Shown in pieces: positions 5,797-13,127 of a stretch of 14,952 bases of DNA (positions are counted from its first letter, which is position 1; the number at the start of each line of letters is the position of its first letter). The notes beneath the pieces are model-generated. The model worked only from the letters and a program-made list of their open reading frames with translations, was not told the DNA's origin and made no database searches. Location of the stretch: the NCBI GenBank assembly GCA_043777755.1, contig JAYWHK010000011.1, positions 1 through 14,952 on the forward strand. Direction: 5' to 3'. The position numbers and the translations under genes were made by a program. Source of the DNA: CANHEE01 sp043777755 (GTDB lineage Bacteria > Bacteroidota > Bacteroidia > Chitinophagales > Saprospiraceae).

Positions 5797-8073
5797 TTAT
5801 TTTTCCACATCAAACTGCACGACACTCTCCACCATGTATTTTTTGCCTTCTAATTGCCAAAGTGCGGATTCATCCGGCAGCATTTCTTCGATTTTGAGTG
5901 AGCGAGGTACTTTTTTGAGCAACCTCGCAAAAAGCGATACCAACAATACATTTTCAAAATCTATGTATTGAGGTTTGTAATCGTCACGCTGCGGTTGCGC
6001 TGTGGTATTGTTGTCTTCAGTGTCAAAGTTTTGGTCGGGTGGAATCGAAACAAAAACACAATTGGGTAGTTTTTTTTCTTCTTTCCATTGATTTATTTCA
6101 ATAAAAAATACAGATTCTAATTCATTTTTTTCTAACGAAGGCATTTGTTTAATGTCAAAAAACCACGTTTTTCGCTGAATAACCAAACAATTGTCAATAA
6201 TTACTCTTGGTAAAAGTGGCATAGCGTCAAAGCCGAAGTTAATGAATTTAGAAACGAGTCTGAAATCTGCAACTTTGTAAGAAAACTGGTTCAGCAATTG
6301 TAAAAATGGAGAACGATAGTCAGGATGTTCAATGCCCATATCAATAGGAACAATGATTTCTTGTTTTGCACTGTGCCATAAAAACCAATTGTTGCCTATT
6401 TTTTTGATAACCAATTCATTAAAGTTTATTTTTTGACTACTTTTATATTGATGGCTTGATGCGCAAATACTATTTTCATGCAATTTTTGGTGTATATTTC
6501 CATTGAAAAAAGAGGCATCGTCAAGTTCGGCAAGGACGACATTGTGCTGTTTGATTTTTTCTACAAAAGCATTGCTCGCTTTTTTATCAAAAAGCGGCAA
6601 AAAACGCCCAAATTGTTTACCAAAACCAATAGATGCCCCATTTAAAATGGCTTTTTGAACCCCATTTTCGAGGTAAGGTTGCAAGACAAGATTGTAAGAA
6701 GCCAATTCTTCTTGGTGCAATCTTGGCAAAATTTTTCCTTTTTCTTTTTTGTTTTTAGGAAAAACGGTAGCAATATGATTGGCTAAATTCTTTAAAAAAT
6801 CTGAACTGATATGCACTTCGTTTGCATCATTCAGCACACAATTTGCTTCTACAAATTCCAAAATAACACCACTTACATTGAGGTAATGCGACGAACTATT
6901 CTCTGGCTCTTCGTGGTGTAGAATTTTCTGATAAAATTCAGTAAGCGAAAGTTCTTGTTTTTTTTCTTTTAATAAATTGTTTTTAATAAAAAGGTCTAAA
7001 TAATCAGATTGTAAAGGCTGAACAACGGTTTGTAAAAGCTCAAATAATTCTCCTATTTTTTCATAAAAAGGAATAAAATCAAGATTTTTTTTGCCTAAAT
7101 CACTAAAATTTGAGCTTGCATCAAGGTAATATTGTTCTTCTTTTCTGTTTTTAAAATAGTCAAAATCTACATAACCTGCATCTGTATCATTGTACAAAAA
7201 ACTAAAATCCAAGTTAATATCTTTACTTTTTTCGATTTTTTCCAACAATGCTAAAAGTGTCAGTATTTCATCGCTAATGGTCGGAATTGTACTTAGGAAT
7301 CTTTTTGCTTGTTGGAATCCATCAAAGTTTTTTTCAAAAGGCAACGCCCAAACGATTATACCAACTTCAAACATATCCATGAGAAAATCAATCGTATATT
7401 CTTTATCTAAAAAATCCACTAAATCCGCTAAGTCACTGAATGTCAAGCGTTTATTTTCTGCAAATACTTCCATGAAAAACAACACAACACTGTCTTGCTC
7501 AACCACTTGAAGGACTTCTTCATTGTTTTCATTTTGAATAAAAACAAATTCGTTGCTTTTTTTGTACAAAACCCAACTGGGGTTCAGTTGAACATCTAAA
7601 TACAATCTTATGTTTTCATCAGAAATCATATAAGCACCAATAGCATCTAACAATTTGATGTTTGCTTGTTTCAATCTTGCTTCGCTTTCGACATTATTTC
7701 CTTGATTATCAACGAGTTGCAATGTCGTAAAAGTGCCAAAAGGAGATGTTTTGGTAGAAATTCTCGTGAGGTATTTTAAGGCAGAACGCAATATTTTTCG
7801 TTCTTTTTTCTTAAAATCAACAGGATTAACTGTTGTCCATTTTTTTAAAGTTTCTGCAAAAATAAGACTCGAGTAAGGTAGGCTTTCAGTAAAATTTTGG
7901 TGTTGCGCTAAATCTTGCATAGATTGGCGCAGCTCCATTAATTTTTTGTTGTAATTATCTCTAAAAGTGATTGATTCTTTGACTTCACCTTGGTATATTA
8001 ACCTATTTCTTTCCCAAATATCGTACTCGATACCAGAGATTCTGTAAAGGATGTATGGAAAAAGTTGGCTCAA
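5797..8073 (-). CDS. Stand-alone LanB-type glutamylation-domain protein (split dehydratase or PEARL-like)
   Basis: A 758-aa cytosolic protein of the lantibiotic dehydratase N-terminal family. In full LanB enzymes this domain uses glutamyl-tRNA to glutamylate Ser/Thr of a precursor peptide. Visible hallmarks are FPYILYRISG (5-14), TRISTKTSPFGTFT (103-116, equivalent to the RxxxRxTPFG tRNA/substrate motif), LPRV (621-624), W663 to LPNCVFVSI (669-677), KPQYIDFENVLL (700-711) and EMLPDESALW near the end. The protein stops where the roughly 300-aa SpaB_C elimination domain starts in NisB-like proteins, so dehydration would need a separate partner. The same architecture is found in PEARLs, which add an amino acid to a peptide C-terminus. 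The start at 8073 is TTG; no in-frame ATG lies between it and the upstream stop at 8125-8127. The gene follows a thioesterase by 54 bp. No precursor peptide is seen nearby. The family is firm; the exact reaction is not. Confidence 0.88.
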   Translation of the reverse strand: MSQLFPYILYRISGIEYDIWERNRLIYQGEVKESITFRDNYNKKLMELRQSMQDLAQHQNFTESLPYSSLIFAETLKKWTTVNPVDFKKKERKILRSALKYLTRISTKTSPFGTFTTLQLVDNQGNNVESEARLKQANIKLLDAIGAYMISDENIRLYLDVQLNPSWVLYKKSNEFVFIQNENNEEVLQVVEQDSVVLFFMEVFAENKRLTFSDLADLVDFLDKEYTIDFLMDMFEVGIIVWALPFEKNFDGFQQAKRFLSTIPTISDEILTLLALLEKIEKSKDINLDFSFLYNDTDAGYVDFDYFKNRKEEQYYLDASSNFSDLGKKNLDFIPFYEKIGELFELLQTVVQPLQSDYLDLFIKNNLLKEKKQELSLTEFYQKILHHEEPENSSSHYLNVSGVILEFVEANCVLNDANEVHISSDFLKNLANHIATVFPKNKKEKGKILPRLHQEELASYNLVLQPYLENGVQKAILNGASIGFGKQFGRFLPLFDKKASNAFVEKIKQHNVVLAELDDASFFNGNIHQKLHENSICASSHQYKSSQKINFNELVIKKIGNNWFLWHSAKQEIIVPIDMGIEHPDYRSPFLQLLNQFSYKVADFRLVSKFINFGFDAMPLLPRVIIDNCLVIQRKTWFFDIKQMPSLEKNELESVFFIEINQWKEEKKLPNCVFVSIPPDQNFDTEDNNTTAQPQRDDYKPQYIDFENVLLVSLFARLLKKVPRSLKIEEMLPDESALWQLEGKKYMVESVVQFDVEK

Positions 8074-8127
8074 AAATGCTTTAATTGTAAACTTGCGTAA
8101 AAGTAGTAATTTTTTTGATAAATTCTA

Positions 8128-8517
8128 TTACCATTCAATTTTTACAGGATTTTTGTTGGCATCTACGGCAACAAAAGTGAATGTTCCTTCAATGGCTTTT
8201 TCTCGACCATCTTCGTACATTTGCTCCATCCAAACGATAACTTGAACTTTCATACTTGTATTACCAACTTTGATGACTTCGCCGACCAATTCGATGATTG
8301 TTCCAGCAGGAATTGCTTTATTGAAGTCAATTTGGTCTGTCGAAACAGTTACAACCCTTTGTCGGCTGAATCGTGTAGCAGCGATAAACGCTACTTCGTC
8401 CATGAGTTGCATGGCTGTTCCACCAAAGAGCGTATCGTAACGGTTTGTTGTATTTGGGAAAACCGCTTTGAAAATATGTGTTCGAGAGGCATTGACTCGA
8501 TTCGTAAATTGTTCCAT
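8128..8517 (-). CDS. Hotdog-fold acyl-CoA thioesterase (YciA/BACH-like)
   Basis: A 129-aa single-hotdog enzyme that hydrolyses acyl-CoA thioesters to free fatty acid and CoA in the cytosol. The signature TLFGGTAMQLMDEVAFIAATR (29-49) holds the active-site loop and the catalytic Asp (D40 by family analogy), preceded by N25. TVSTDQIDF (57-65) and VGNTSMKVQV (84-93) form the conserved strands of acyl-CoA hydrolases. The short length, with one hotdog unit, fits the bacterial oligomeric class. It lies upstream of the LanB-like gene on the same strand (54 bp), so the two may share a transcript, but no functional link is apparent. Substrate chain length cannot be read from sequence. Confidence 0.9.
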   Translation of the reverse strand: MEQFTNRVNASRTHIFKAVFPNTTNRYDTLFGGTAMQLMDEVAFIAATRFSRQRVVTVSTDQIDFNKAIPAGTIIELVGEVIKVGNTSMKVQVIVWMEQMYEDGREKAIEGTFTFVAVDANKNPVKIEW

Positions 8518-8601
8518 TTTTAAGTTTAATCTAAAATTGTAATATGCTTAGTTGGGATACTTTTACATTTTATATTTAGCCTTTTAGATTTAGACTTTTC
8601 T

Positions 8602-9327
8602 TTAAAATCCTCCTTTCATTTTTCCCATATCTTTCATATTTACCTTTTTATAGCCCGTAGGCATGATAAATTCTTTGTCTTCTACTTCATCTTCGATAGC
8701 GGTAGCTTGCATGGTCATGGTCATTTCGTCGCTGTCAATACTCATTTCTAATGGAAATCCTTCTATACCACCACCGCCAGACATAGATGGAAGCATTTGC
8801 ATTTGGTCAGAATTTTCAAAAACTGATTTATCCGCTTTGATGGCTTTTGCAACATACATGGAGGTCGTACTTTTTTTGCCTTTTATAATGCTTGTTGTCA
8901 GATATTCATCGCAATCATAGTCTAATATTTTCTTCTTTTTGCCCGTCGCAACAGGTTTTGAAGTTTTTAATTTGCTGGTGTCAGGATTTGCTTTTTGGTG
9001 TTTTTGAATAGAATCTATCCCAACCATTTCAATATTCTGTCCCATCATAGACATAAACATATTGCTCGAATTGGTTTTGCTGTTCATAAACATCTGCATT
9101 TTTATCATGCCATTCATCATGTCCATATTCATTTTCGACTGCCCATTTTTTGAAGTAATTTGGATATTGGAATTTTCCATAGCTTTTCCTGCCATGGCAT
9201 TTTTGCCGCCTCCTTTGATTTTCACATCTTTTATAGTGTAAGTTACACTAAGTTCAGTAAGCGTTTTTTGAGCAAAAAATTGACTTGCAAAAGCCAAAAA
9301 CAATACAATTAAGGTACTTTTTTTCAT
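8602..9327 (-). CDS. Methionine-rich secreted DUF4412-like protein
   Basis: A 241-aa exported protein of unknown function. A signal peptide (MKKSTLIVLFLAFASQFFAQ) ends at FAQ-K, around residue 20. The body resembles the DUF4412 group of Bacteroidota periplasmic or surface proteins: an early beta-strand segment (VTYTIKDVKIKG), a KKKKILDYDCDEY motif (130-142) and GFPLEM (190-195), where the protein is processed or read as a beta-rich fold in the family. Methionine is very abundant: 28 of 241 residues by hand count, 15 of them between residues 45 and 101 (e.g. MNMDMMNGMIKMQMFM). Only one Cys is present. Whether the Met cluster binds metal or simply lines a hydrophobic fold is unknown. It is 84 bp upstream of the thioesterase gene on the same strand. 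Confidence 0.7.
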   Translation of the reverse strand: MKKSTLIVLFLAFASQFFAQKTLTELSVTYTIKDVKIKGGGKNAMAGKAMENSNIQITSKNGQSKMNMDMMNGMIKMQMFMNSKTNSSNMFMSMMGQNIEMVGIDSIQKHQKANPDTSKLKTSKPVATGKKKKILDYDCDEYLTTSIIKGKKSTTSMYVAKAIKADKSVFENSDQMQMLPSMSGGGGIEGFPLEMSIDSDEMTMTMQATAIEDEVEDKEFIMPTGYKKVNMKDMGKMKGGF

Positions 9328-9355
9328 TTTATAATTTTTATAAAGATTTAGAATG

Positions 9356-9363
9356 CAAAAATA
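9356..9363 (-). promoter_or_regulatory. Candidate -7 box of the DUF4412-like gene
   Basis: On the minus strand, TATTTTTG matches TAnnTTTG and lies 28 bp before the start codon, a suitable distance. No clear TTG -33 element lies 19-22 bp upstream, so support is partial. Confidence 0.35.
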
Positions 9364-9395
9364 AGGAAAAATATTCTTATGCTTGCTTTTATGCT

Positions 9396-9403
9396 TACTT
9401 TTG
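9396..9403 (+). promoter_or_regulatory. Candidate -7 box upstream of the DUF6794 gene
   Basis: TACTTTTG matches TAnnTTTG on the plus strand. It lies about 150 bp before the DUF6794 start codon and no TTG is found at normal -33 spacing. A transcript starting here would carry the perfect hairpin at 9419-9440 close to its 5' end. Confidence 0.3.
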
Positions 9404-9418
9404 CAAAAAATTAACGTA

Positions 9419-9440
9419 AAGCCAAGCTCCAGCTTGGCTT
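9419..9440. repeat. Perfect 10-bp hairpin with CC loop
   Basis: AAGCCAAGCT and AGCTTGGCTT are exactly complementary around CC. GTTGGAGCTTACC follows at 9460-9472, partly echoing the stem. The site lies between two divergent genes, where a terminator is not expected, and there is no strong T-run. It may be a dispersed REP-like palindrome or a structured 5' end of the rightward transcript. Confidence 0.6.
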
Positions 9441-9555
9441 ATTACCGCATTGACAGAAGTTGGAGCTTACCAATCGTTAAATAAATCCTATTGCTTATTA
9501 ATTTGCTCAATAAACATAAAGAAAAGAGCGTTATTACTTTAAAATAAAATAAAAA

Positions 9556-10077
9556 ATGTACAAAATATTAATAATCAGCTTTTTATTGTCTTCATTTACC
9601 ATTTTTTCACAAACAAAACAATTTGAGCCTGCCGACAATGAAGCGGAATTTAAAGCAAGCTATGAAGAACGCATCAAAAAAGAGCGTTTGATGGGGCGTT
9701 ATATTCCCAAGGATTTGAACGATGCTTTTACTGTTTTGAATGGTATGATTGAGGAGAGTGACCGTAAAAAATTCCAAGCATTGAGCGAGCAAGATGCTTT
9801 GCGAAAACTCTATTTTAGTTTTCACCGTTGGATTATTGTCAATTGGGGCTTTGATGGAGGTTCTCGTTTTTCCCACTATTTAAAAAACATCGGCATCAGT
9901 CATCCTGATGATATGGCAACGCTTATTGTCATTACTTACCACAGAAAAATCAATTCTAAAGACTTGGCTATCAAAGAATTAGCAACAAAACTTAAAGAAG
10001 AACGCCAAAAATTGTTTGAAAGTAGCCGAAAGAGAACAACCGTCAGCGAAGAGATTATTAAAAAAGAAAAAAATTAA
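9556..10077 (+). CDS. Secreted DUF6794-domain protein
   Basis: A 173-aa exported protein of unknown function. The signal peptide (MYKILIISFLLSSFTIFSQT) has a hydrophobic core and ends around residue 19. The DUF6794-like domain spans about 47-131 and shows its usual landmarks: GRYIPKDLNDAFTVLN (47-62), the NWGFDGGSRFSHYL segment (96-109) and GISHPDDMATLIVITYHR (113-130). After residue 131 the chain is a charged, Lys/Glu-rich helix that may be an extended coiled region. The family is common in Bacteroidota, with no assigned biochemical activity. The gene converges on fmt with only 2 bp between the stop codons, so the two transcripts probably overlap at their 3' ends. Confidence 0.78.
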   Translation: MYKILIISFLLSSFTIFSQTKQFEPADNEAEFKASYEERIKKERLMGRYIPKDLNDAFTVLNGMIEESDRKKFQALSEQDALRKLYFSFHRWIIVNWGFDGGSRFSHYLKNIGISHPDDMATLIVITYHRKINSKDLAIKELATKLKEERQKLFESSRKRTTVSEEIIKKEKN

Positions 10078-10079
10078 AT

Positions 10080-10988
10080 TTAACCCTTGTACCCATTCAA
10101 AAACTCCTTAATTTTCATTCTTTTTTTGCCTTGTAGTTGTATTTCTTCCAATAAAATCCAACCATCAGAAGTGTAAAATCGAAGATAATTTTTGTTATCT
10201 GTTGAAAAATCACCAATTGTAAAGTCGTGGTTTTCAATAAGATACGATGCTTTATATACTTTTAATAAAATGCCATTGAGTTTTGTCCAAGCAGTTGGGA
10301 ACGGCGACATTCCACGAATAAAATCGTGTACTTTTTTCGCTGCTTGCTCAAAGTTGATTTCACAAGTTTCTAAAAAAATCTTTGGAGCTTTTGATGCTTC
10401 GCTGTCATTCTGCGGTGTCAATTGATAGCTTCCCAATTCAATTTTTTTGACTGAATTTAAAACCGTTTCAGCACCCAAAAGCATCATTCTATCATGCACT
10501 TCTCCTGCGGATTCATCGGTGCCAATTGCTAATTTTGCAGACATCAAAACATCGCCTGTATCAATTTCATGCTGTAAAAAAAAGGTTGTCACGCCCGTTT
10601 CTTTTTCGCCATTTACAACCGCCCAATTGATAGGCGCAGCACCACGATACGCTGGCAAAAGCGAGCCATGAAGGTTAATTGTTCCTAATTTTGGCATATT
10701 CCAAACCATTTCTGGCAACATACGAAACGCTACAACTATCTGTAAATCAGCGTTTAGTGATTTTAATTCAGTCAAAAAATCTTCGTTGCGCAATTTTTCA
10801 GGTTGTAGAACTTTTAGTCCTTGTTCGACAGCATATTTTTTTACTGCCGACTGAATCAAATCCTTGCCACCACGACCACCCATTTTGTCGGAAGCCGTTA
10901 CAACGGCTACGACATCGTAGCCATTTTTCACCAAAATATCCAATGACGCCACTGCAAAATCAGGCGTTCCCATAAAAATTATTCTCAT
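10080..10988 (-). CDS. fmt: Methionyl-tRNA formyltransferase
   Basis: A 302-aa enzyme that formylates Met-tRNA(fMet) with 10-formyl-tetrahydrofolate, supplying the initiator tRNA. The N-terminus MRIIFMGTPDFAV is diagnostic. The catalytic triad of the formyltransferase fold is visible as N105 and H107 in INLHGSLLPAYRGAAPINW, and D143 in HEIDTGDVL. The loop MGGRGGKDLIQSAVKKYA (36-53) holds the acceptor-stem recognition insertion. The C-terminal half (about 205-302) is the tRNA-binding OB-like domain with FIRGMSPFPTAW. The length is close to E. coli Fmt (315 aa), and the gene appears intact. It is not next to def (peptide deformylase) here. Upstream is the palindromic element at 11001-11090. Confidence 0.97.
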   Translation of the reverse strand: MRIIFMGTPDFAVASLDILVKNGYDVVAVVTASDKMGGRGGKDLIQSAVKKYAVEQGLKVLQPEKLRNEDFLTELKSLNADLQIVVAFRMLPEMVWNMPKLGTINLHGSLLPAYRGAAPINWAVVNGEKETGVTTFFLQHEIDTGDVLMSAKLAIGTDESAGEVHDRMMLLGAETVLNSVKKIELGSYQLTPQNDSEASKAPKIFLETCEINFEQAAKKVHDFIRGMSPFPTAWTKLNGILLKVYKASYLIENHDFTIGDFSTDNKNYLRFYTSDGWILLEEIQLQGKKRMKIKEFLNGYKG

Positions 10989-11000
10989 ATCAAAATTTAT

Positions 11001-11090
11001 TAAGTGGGCGTTTAAAATTAATTAGTATTATTTTATTTAGTCGATTGCTCAAAAAGTAATAAATAAAATAATACTAATTAATTTAGCCCC
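11001..11090. repeat. Long palindromic intergenic element, copy 1
   Basis: A 25-bp perfect inverted repeat (11015-11039 and 11060-11084) encloses a 20-nt loop containing GTCGATTGCTCAAAAAG. Outside the A/T-rich arms, GGGC (11006-11009) can pair with GCCC (11086-11089). Bases 11001-11034 match 14851-14884 with three substitutions, and the loop matches the end of the window in reverse complement, so this is a repeat family rather than a one-off hairpin. It lies between divergent genes, where a terminator is not expected. A MITE-like or REP-like element is the best guess; no transposase is present. Confidence 0.8.
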
Positions 11091-11145
11091 AATACTTATG
11101 GCGTAAAAGTAAGAATTTTTTTAAAAATAGAAAAACTATTTGACT

Positions 11146-11180
11146 TTTGTCCAAAAAAATAAGCAATAATCGTAAATTTG
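11146..11180 (+). promoter_or_regulatory. Candidate promoter of the DUF6090-threonine aldolase unit
   Basis: TAAATTTG (11173-11180) matches TAnnTTTG exactly. TTTG (11146-11149) lies 23 bp upstream, a little further than the usual 19-21 bp. Transcription would begin near 11187, about 50 nt before the start codon at 11240. Confidence 0.5.
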
Positions 11181-11239
11181 TTTTTTATTTGTAATCAAGA
11201 AGAAAATACATTTTAAAATCAGTAATTCATACTCTAATT

Positions 11240-11959
11240 ATGCAAAGTGAAATCAATGATCTTTGGCACAAAGCAACTGATATTTGGTCAAATCCAACAG
11301 TGTCTTTATGGAAAAAAGTAAAAAAAATTACTTTTGAAATGGCTGTTATTATTGGGTCTATTTTGTTGGCGCAATACATAGAACGGCAGAGAGAGCAACG
11401 CCACGAAGCCCGTGAAGCAAAAGAGTTTTTACTCGGATTAAAAGAAGACATTTCTGAGGATATTGTCGAAATAAATGATGTGGTGGAGAGCTTTGGAGAA
11501 TACAAGTCACTTTATAATTTTTTGGGTAATTATGATCCTCGCAAAGTTCCAAACAAGGATTCCATCAATGACATCGTGATGCTGATGCGCAGCAATGCTT
11601 TTCTACGTCCGAACACCAGCCGCTTTGAAGGATTTAAAACCAGTGGAAAGCTTGACCAAATCGAAAACAAAGAAATTTTGAACGATATCTTAACTTTTTA
11701 CCAAGATGCCATACCCAAATTGCAAAGTTCTACGACTGGCTGGGTCAATTATCACGGAAAACTGAACGATTATATGCTTGATAATTTAGTAGAATATCCA
11801 AATGGAAAAAGTAATTTTGAACAAATAATTGTTACACCCAAAGCAAGAAATCTATGCAAACGCCTTGTGCCTTGGGGACAATTGTTTGAACGGCACAACC
11901 ATGCCAAAGACATGGGGAATTTAATTATTGTAAAAATAGCAAAAGAATACAACTTATAA
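11240..11959 (+). CDS. DUF6090-like single-span membrane protein
   Basis: A 239-aa protein resembling the DUF6090 family of Bacteroidota. A short N-terminal region precedes one membrane segment (about 32-46, FEMAVIIGSILLAQY). It is followed by a basic, probably helical stretch (ERQREQRHEAREAKEFLLGLKEDI, about 48-71) and a soluble domain with the recurrent DUF6090 feature RFEGFKTSGKLDQIENKEILNDILTFY (128-154). No catalytic motif is visible, and the function of the family is unknown. The topology is probably inner-membrane anchored with a periplasmic or cytosolic helical domain. It ends 4 bp before the threonine aldolase start codon, so the two are almost certainly co-transcribed; a metabolic link is not evident. 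Confidence 0.68.
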   Translation: MQSEINDLWHKATDIWSNPTVSLWKKVKKITFEMAVIIGSILLAQYIERQREQRHEAREAKEFLLGLKEDISEDIVEINDVVESFGEYKSLYNFLGNYDPRKVPNKDSINDIVMLMRSNAFLRPNTSRFEGFKTSGKLDQIENKEILNDILTFYQDAIPKLQSSTTGWVNYHGKLNDYMLDNLVEYPNGKSNFEQIIVTPKARNLCKRLVPWGQLFERHNHAKDMGNLIIVKIAKEYNL

Positions 11960-11963
11960 AAAT

Positions 11964-12983
11964 ATGTTTTTAGAAAAAATAGACCTCCGAAGCGATACTG
12001 TTACAAAGCCATCAACTGAAATGCTTGCTGCCATGATGTCTGCCGAAGTTGGCGATGATGTTTTTGGTGACGACCCAAGCGTTATTGCATTAGAGCAGAA
12101 AACTGCAAAAATGTTTGGTATGGAATCTGCCCTGTTTTGTGCTTCGGGTACAATGACGAATCAGTTGGCGATTCGGGTGCATTGTTCGCCTGGAAGCGAA
12201 GTGATTTGCGATCAACTTTCTCATATTTTCTTATATGAAGGCGGTGGCGTTGCGCTCAATGCTTTGTCTTCTGTCAAAACACTCAGTGGCAATCGAGGAC
12301 TTTTGACTGCCGAACAAATCGCTGATGCCATCAATAATCCCAATGACATTCATCAGCCGACAACCCGTTTGGTGTCTTTGGAAAATACGATGAACAAAGG
12401 TGGCGGTGCTTATTATGATTTTGAAGAATTTAGAAAAATAAAAACTGTTTGTGAAAAAAACAACTTGCCTTTGCATCTTGATGGCGCAAGATTGTTCAAT
12501 GCTTTGGTAGAAACCAACGATGTTGTGAGTGATTACGGGCAAGTTTTCGATTCTATTTCCATTTGCCTTTCAAAAGGTTTGGGTTGTCCAATTGGTTCAT
12601 TACTGCTTGGTAATCAGGATTTTATAAAAAAAGCAAAACGTTTTAGAAAAGTCATGGGCGGTGGTTGGCGACAAGCTGGCTTTTTGGCAGCGGCAGGAAT
12701 TTATGCACTTGACAACAATGTAGAGCGACTCAAAGAAGACCATCATAGAGCGAAAGCAATCGGTGAAATGTTGTCAAAAAAAGATTATGTTGAAAATATT
12801 TTTTCAATAGACACCAATATTGTTATTTTTGAATTGCCAAAAAATATTTTAGCGACGGAATTTGTTGCTAAAATGGCAGAAAAAAACGTTCTTTGCGTTC
12901 CTTTTGGCAAACATCTTGTGCGTTTCGTTACGCATTTGGATTTTGACGATGTGCAATTGGAAGAATTAGGTAGGTTGTTATAG
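11964..12983 (+). CDS. ltaE: Low-specificity L-threonine aldolase
   Basis: A 339-aa PLP enzyme that splits L-threonine (and allo-threonine) into glycine and acetaldehyde in the cytosol. The N-terminus IDLRSDTVTKPSTEML and the following EVGDDVFGDDP (28-38) are diagnostic of the threonine aldolase family. SGT at 61-63 binds the cofactor phosphate, H87 can stack on the PLP ring, D173 and R176 in HLDGARLFNA contact PLP and substrate, and K204 in CLSKGLGCPIGSLL forms the Schiff base. Length and ends are normal for the family. Stereo-preference cannot be told from sequence. It is the second gene of a two-gene unit. After it comes a 260-bp intergenic stretch with short repeats. Confidence 0.93.
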   Translation: MFLEKIDLRSDTVTKPSTEMLAAMMSAEVGDDVFGDDPSVIALEQKTAKMFGMESALFCASGTMTNQLAIRVHCSPGSEVICDQLSHIFLYEGGGVALNALSSVKTLSGNRGLLTAEQIADAINNPNDIHQPTTRLVSLENTMNKGGGAYYDFEEFRKIKTVCEKNNLPLHLDGARLFNALVETNDVVSDYGQVFDSISICLSKGLGCPIGSLLLGNQDFIKKAKRFRKVMGGGWRQAGFLAAAGIYALDNNVERLKEDHHRAKAIGEMLSKKDYVENIFSIDTNIVIFELPKNILATEFVAKMAEKNVLCVPFGKHLVRFVTHLDFDDVQLEELGRLL

Positions 12984-13039
12984 TCGTAAGTCAAAAAAAG
13001 TCGTAAGTCTTGTACGAGTTGCGTATATCGTCGTAAGTC
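12983..13039. repeat. Three copies of GTCGTAAGTC
   Basis: The 10-mer GTCGTAAGTC occurs at 12983-12992 (its first base is the last base of the threonine aldolase stop codon), 13000-13009 and 13030-13039. The first and third are followed by an A-run (AAAAAAA and AAAA). Spacings are 17 and 30 bp, so this is not a regular CRISPR or tandem array. It may be a dispersed intergenic repeat unit or a cluster of protein-binding sites. Confidence 0.65.
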
Positions 13040-13127
13040 AAAATCGTAGGAGTGCGAAACGTTCTCACGGATTCACGATAAAAAATTGTAAGAACTTAGC
13101 TACGCTTAACATTAAAACGTAGTTTTA

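Noticed and set aside
7190..7510. 106-codon plus-strand frame inside the LanB-like gene
   Set aside because: It is an antisense shadow with low-complexity Ser/Lys/Asn content and no recognisable domain.
11001..11090. Palindrome as an intrinsic terminator of fmt or the DUF6090 gene
   Set aside because: It lies between the starts of two divergent genes, not after a stop codon, and a related copy exists elsewhere. A repeat element explains it better.
12983..13039. CRISPR array
   Set aside because: The 10-bp repeats have unequal spacing (17 and 30 bp), no 20-40-bp conserved repeat exists, and no cas gene is in the window.
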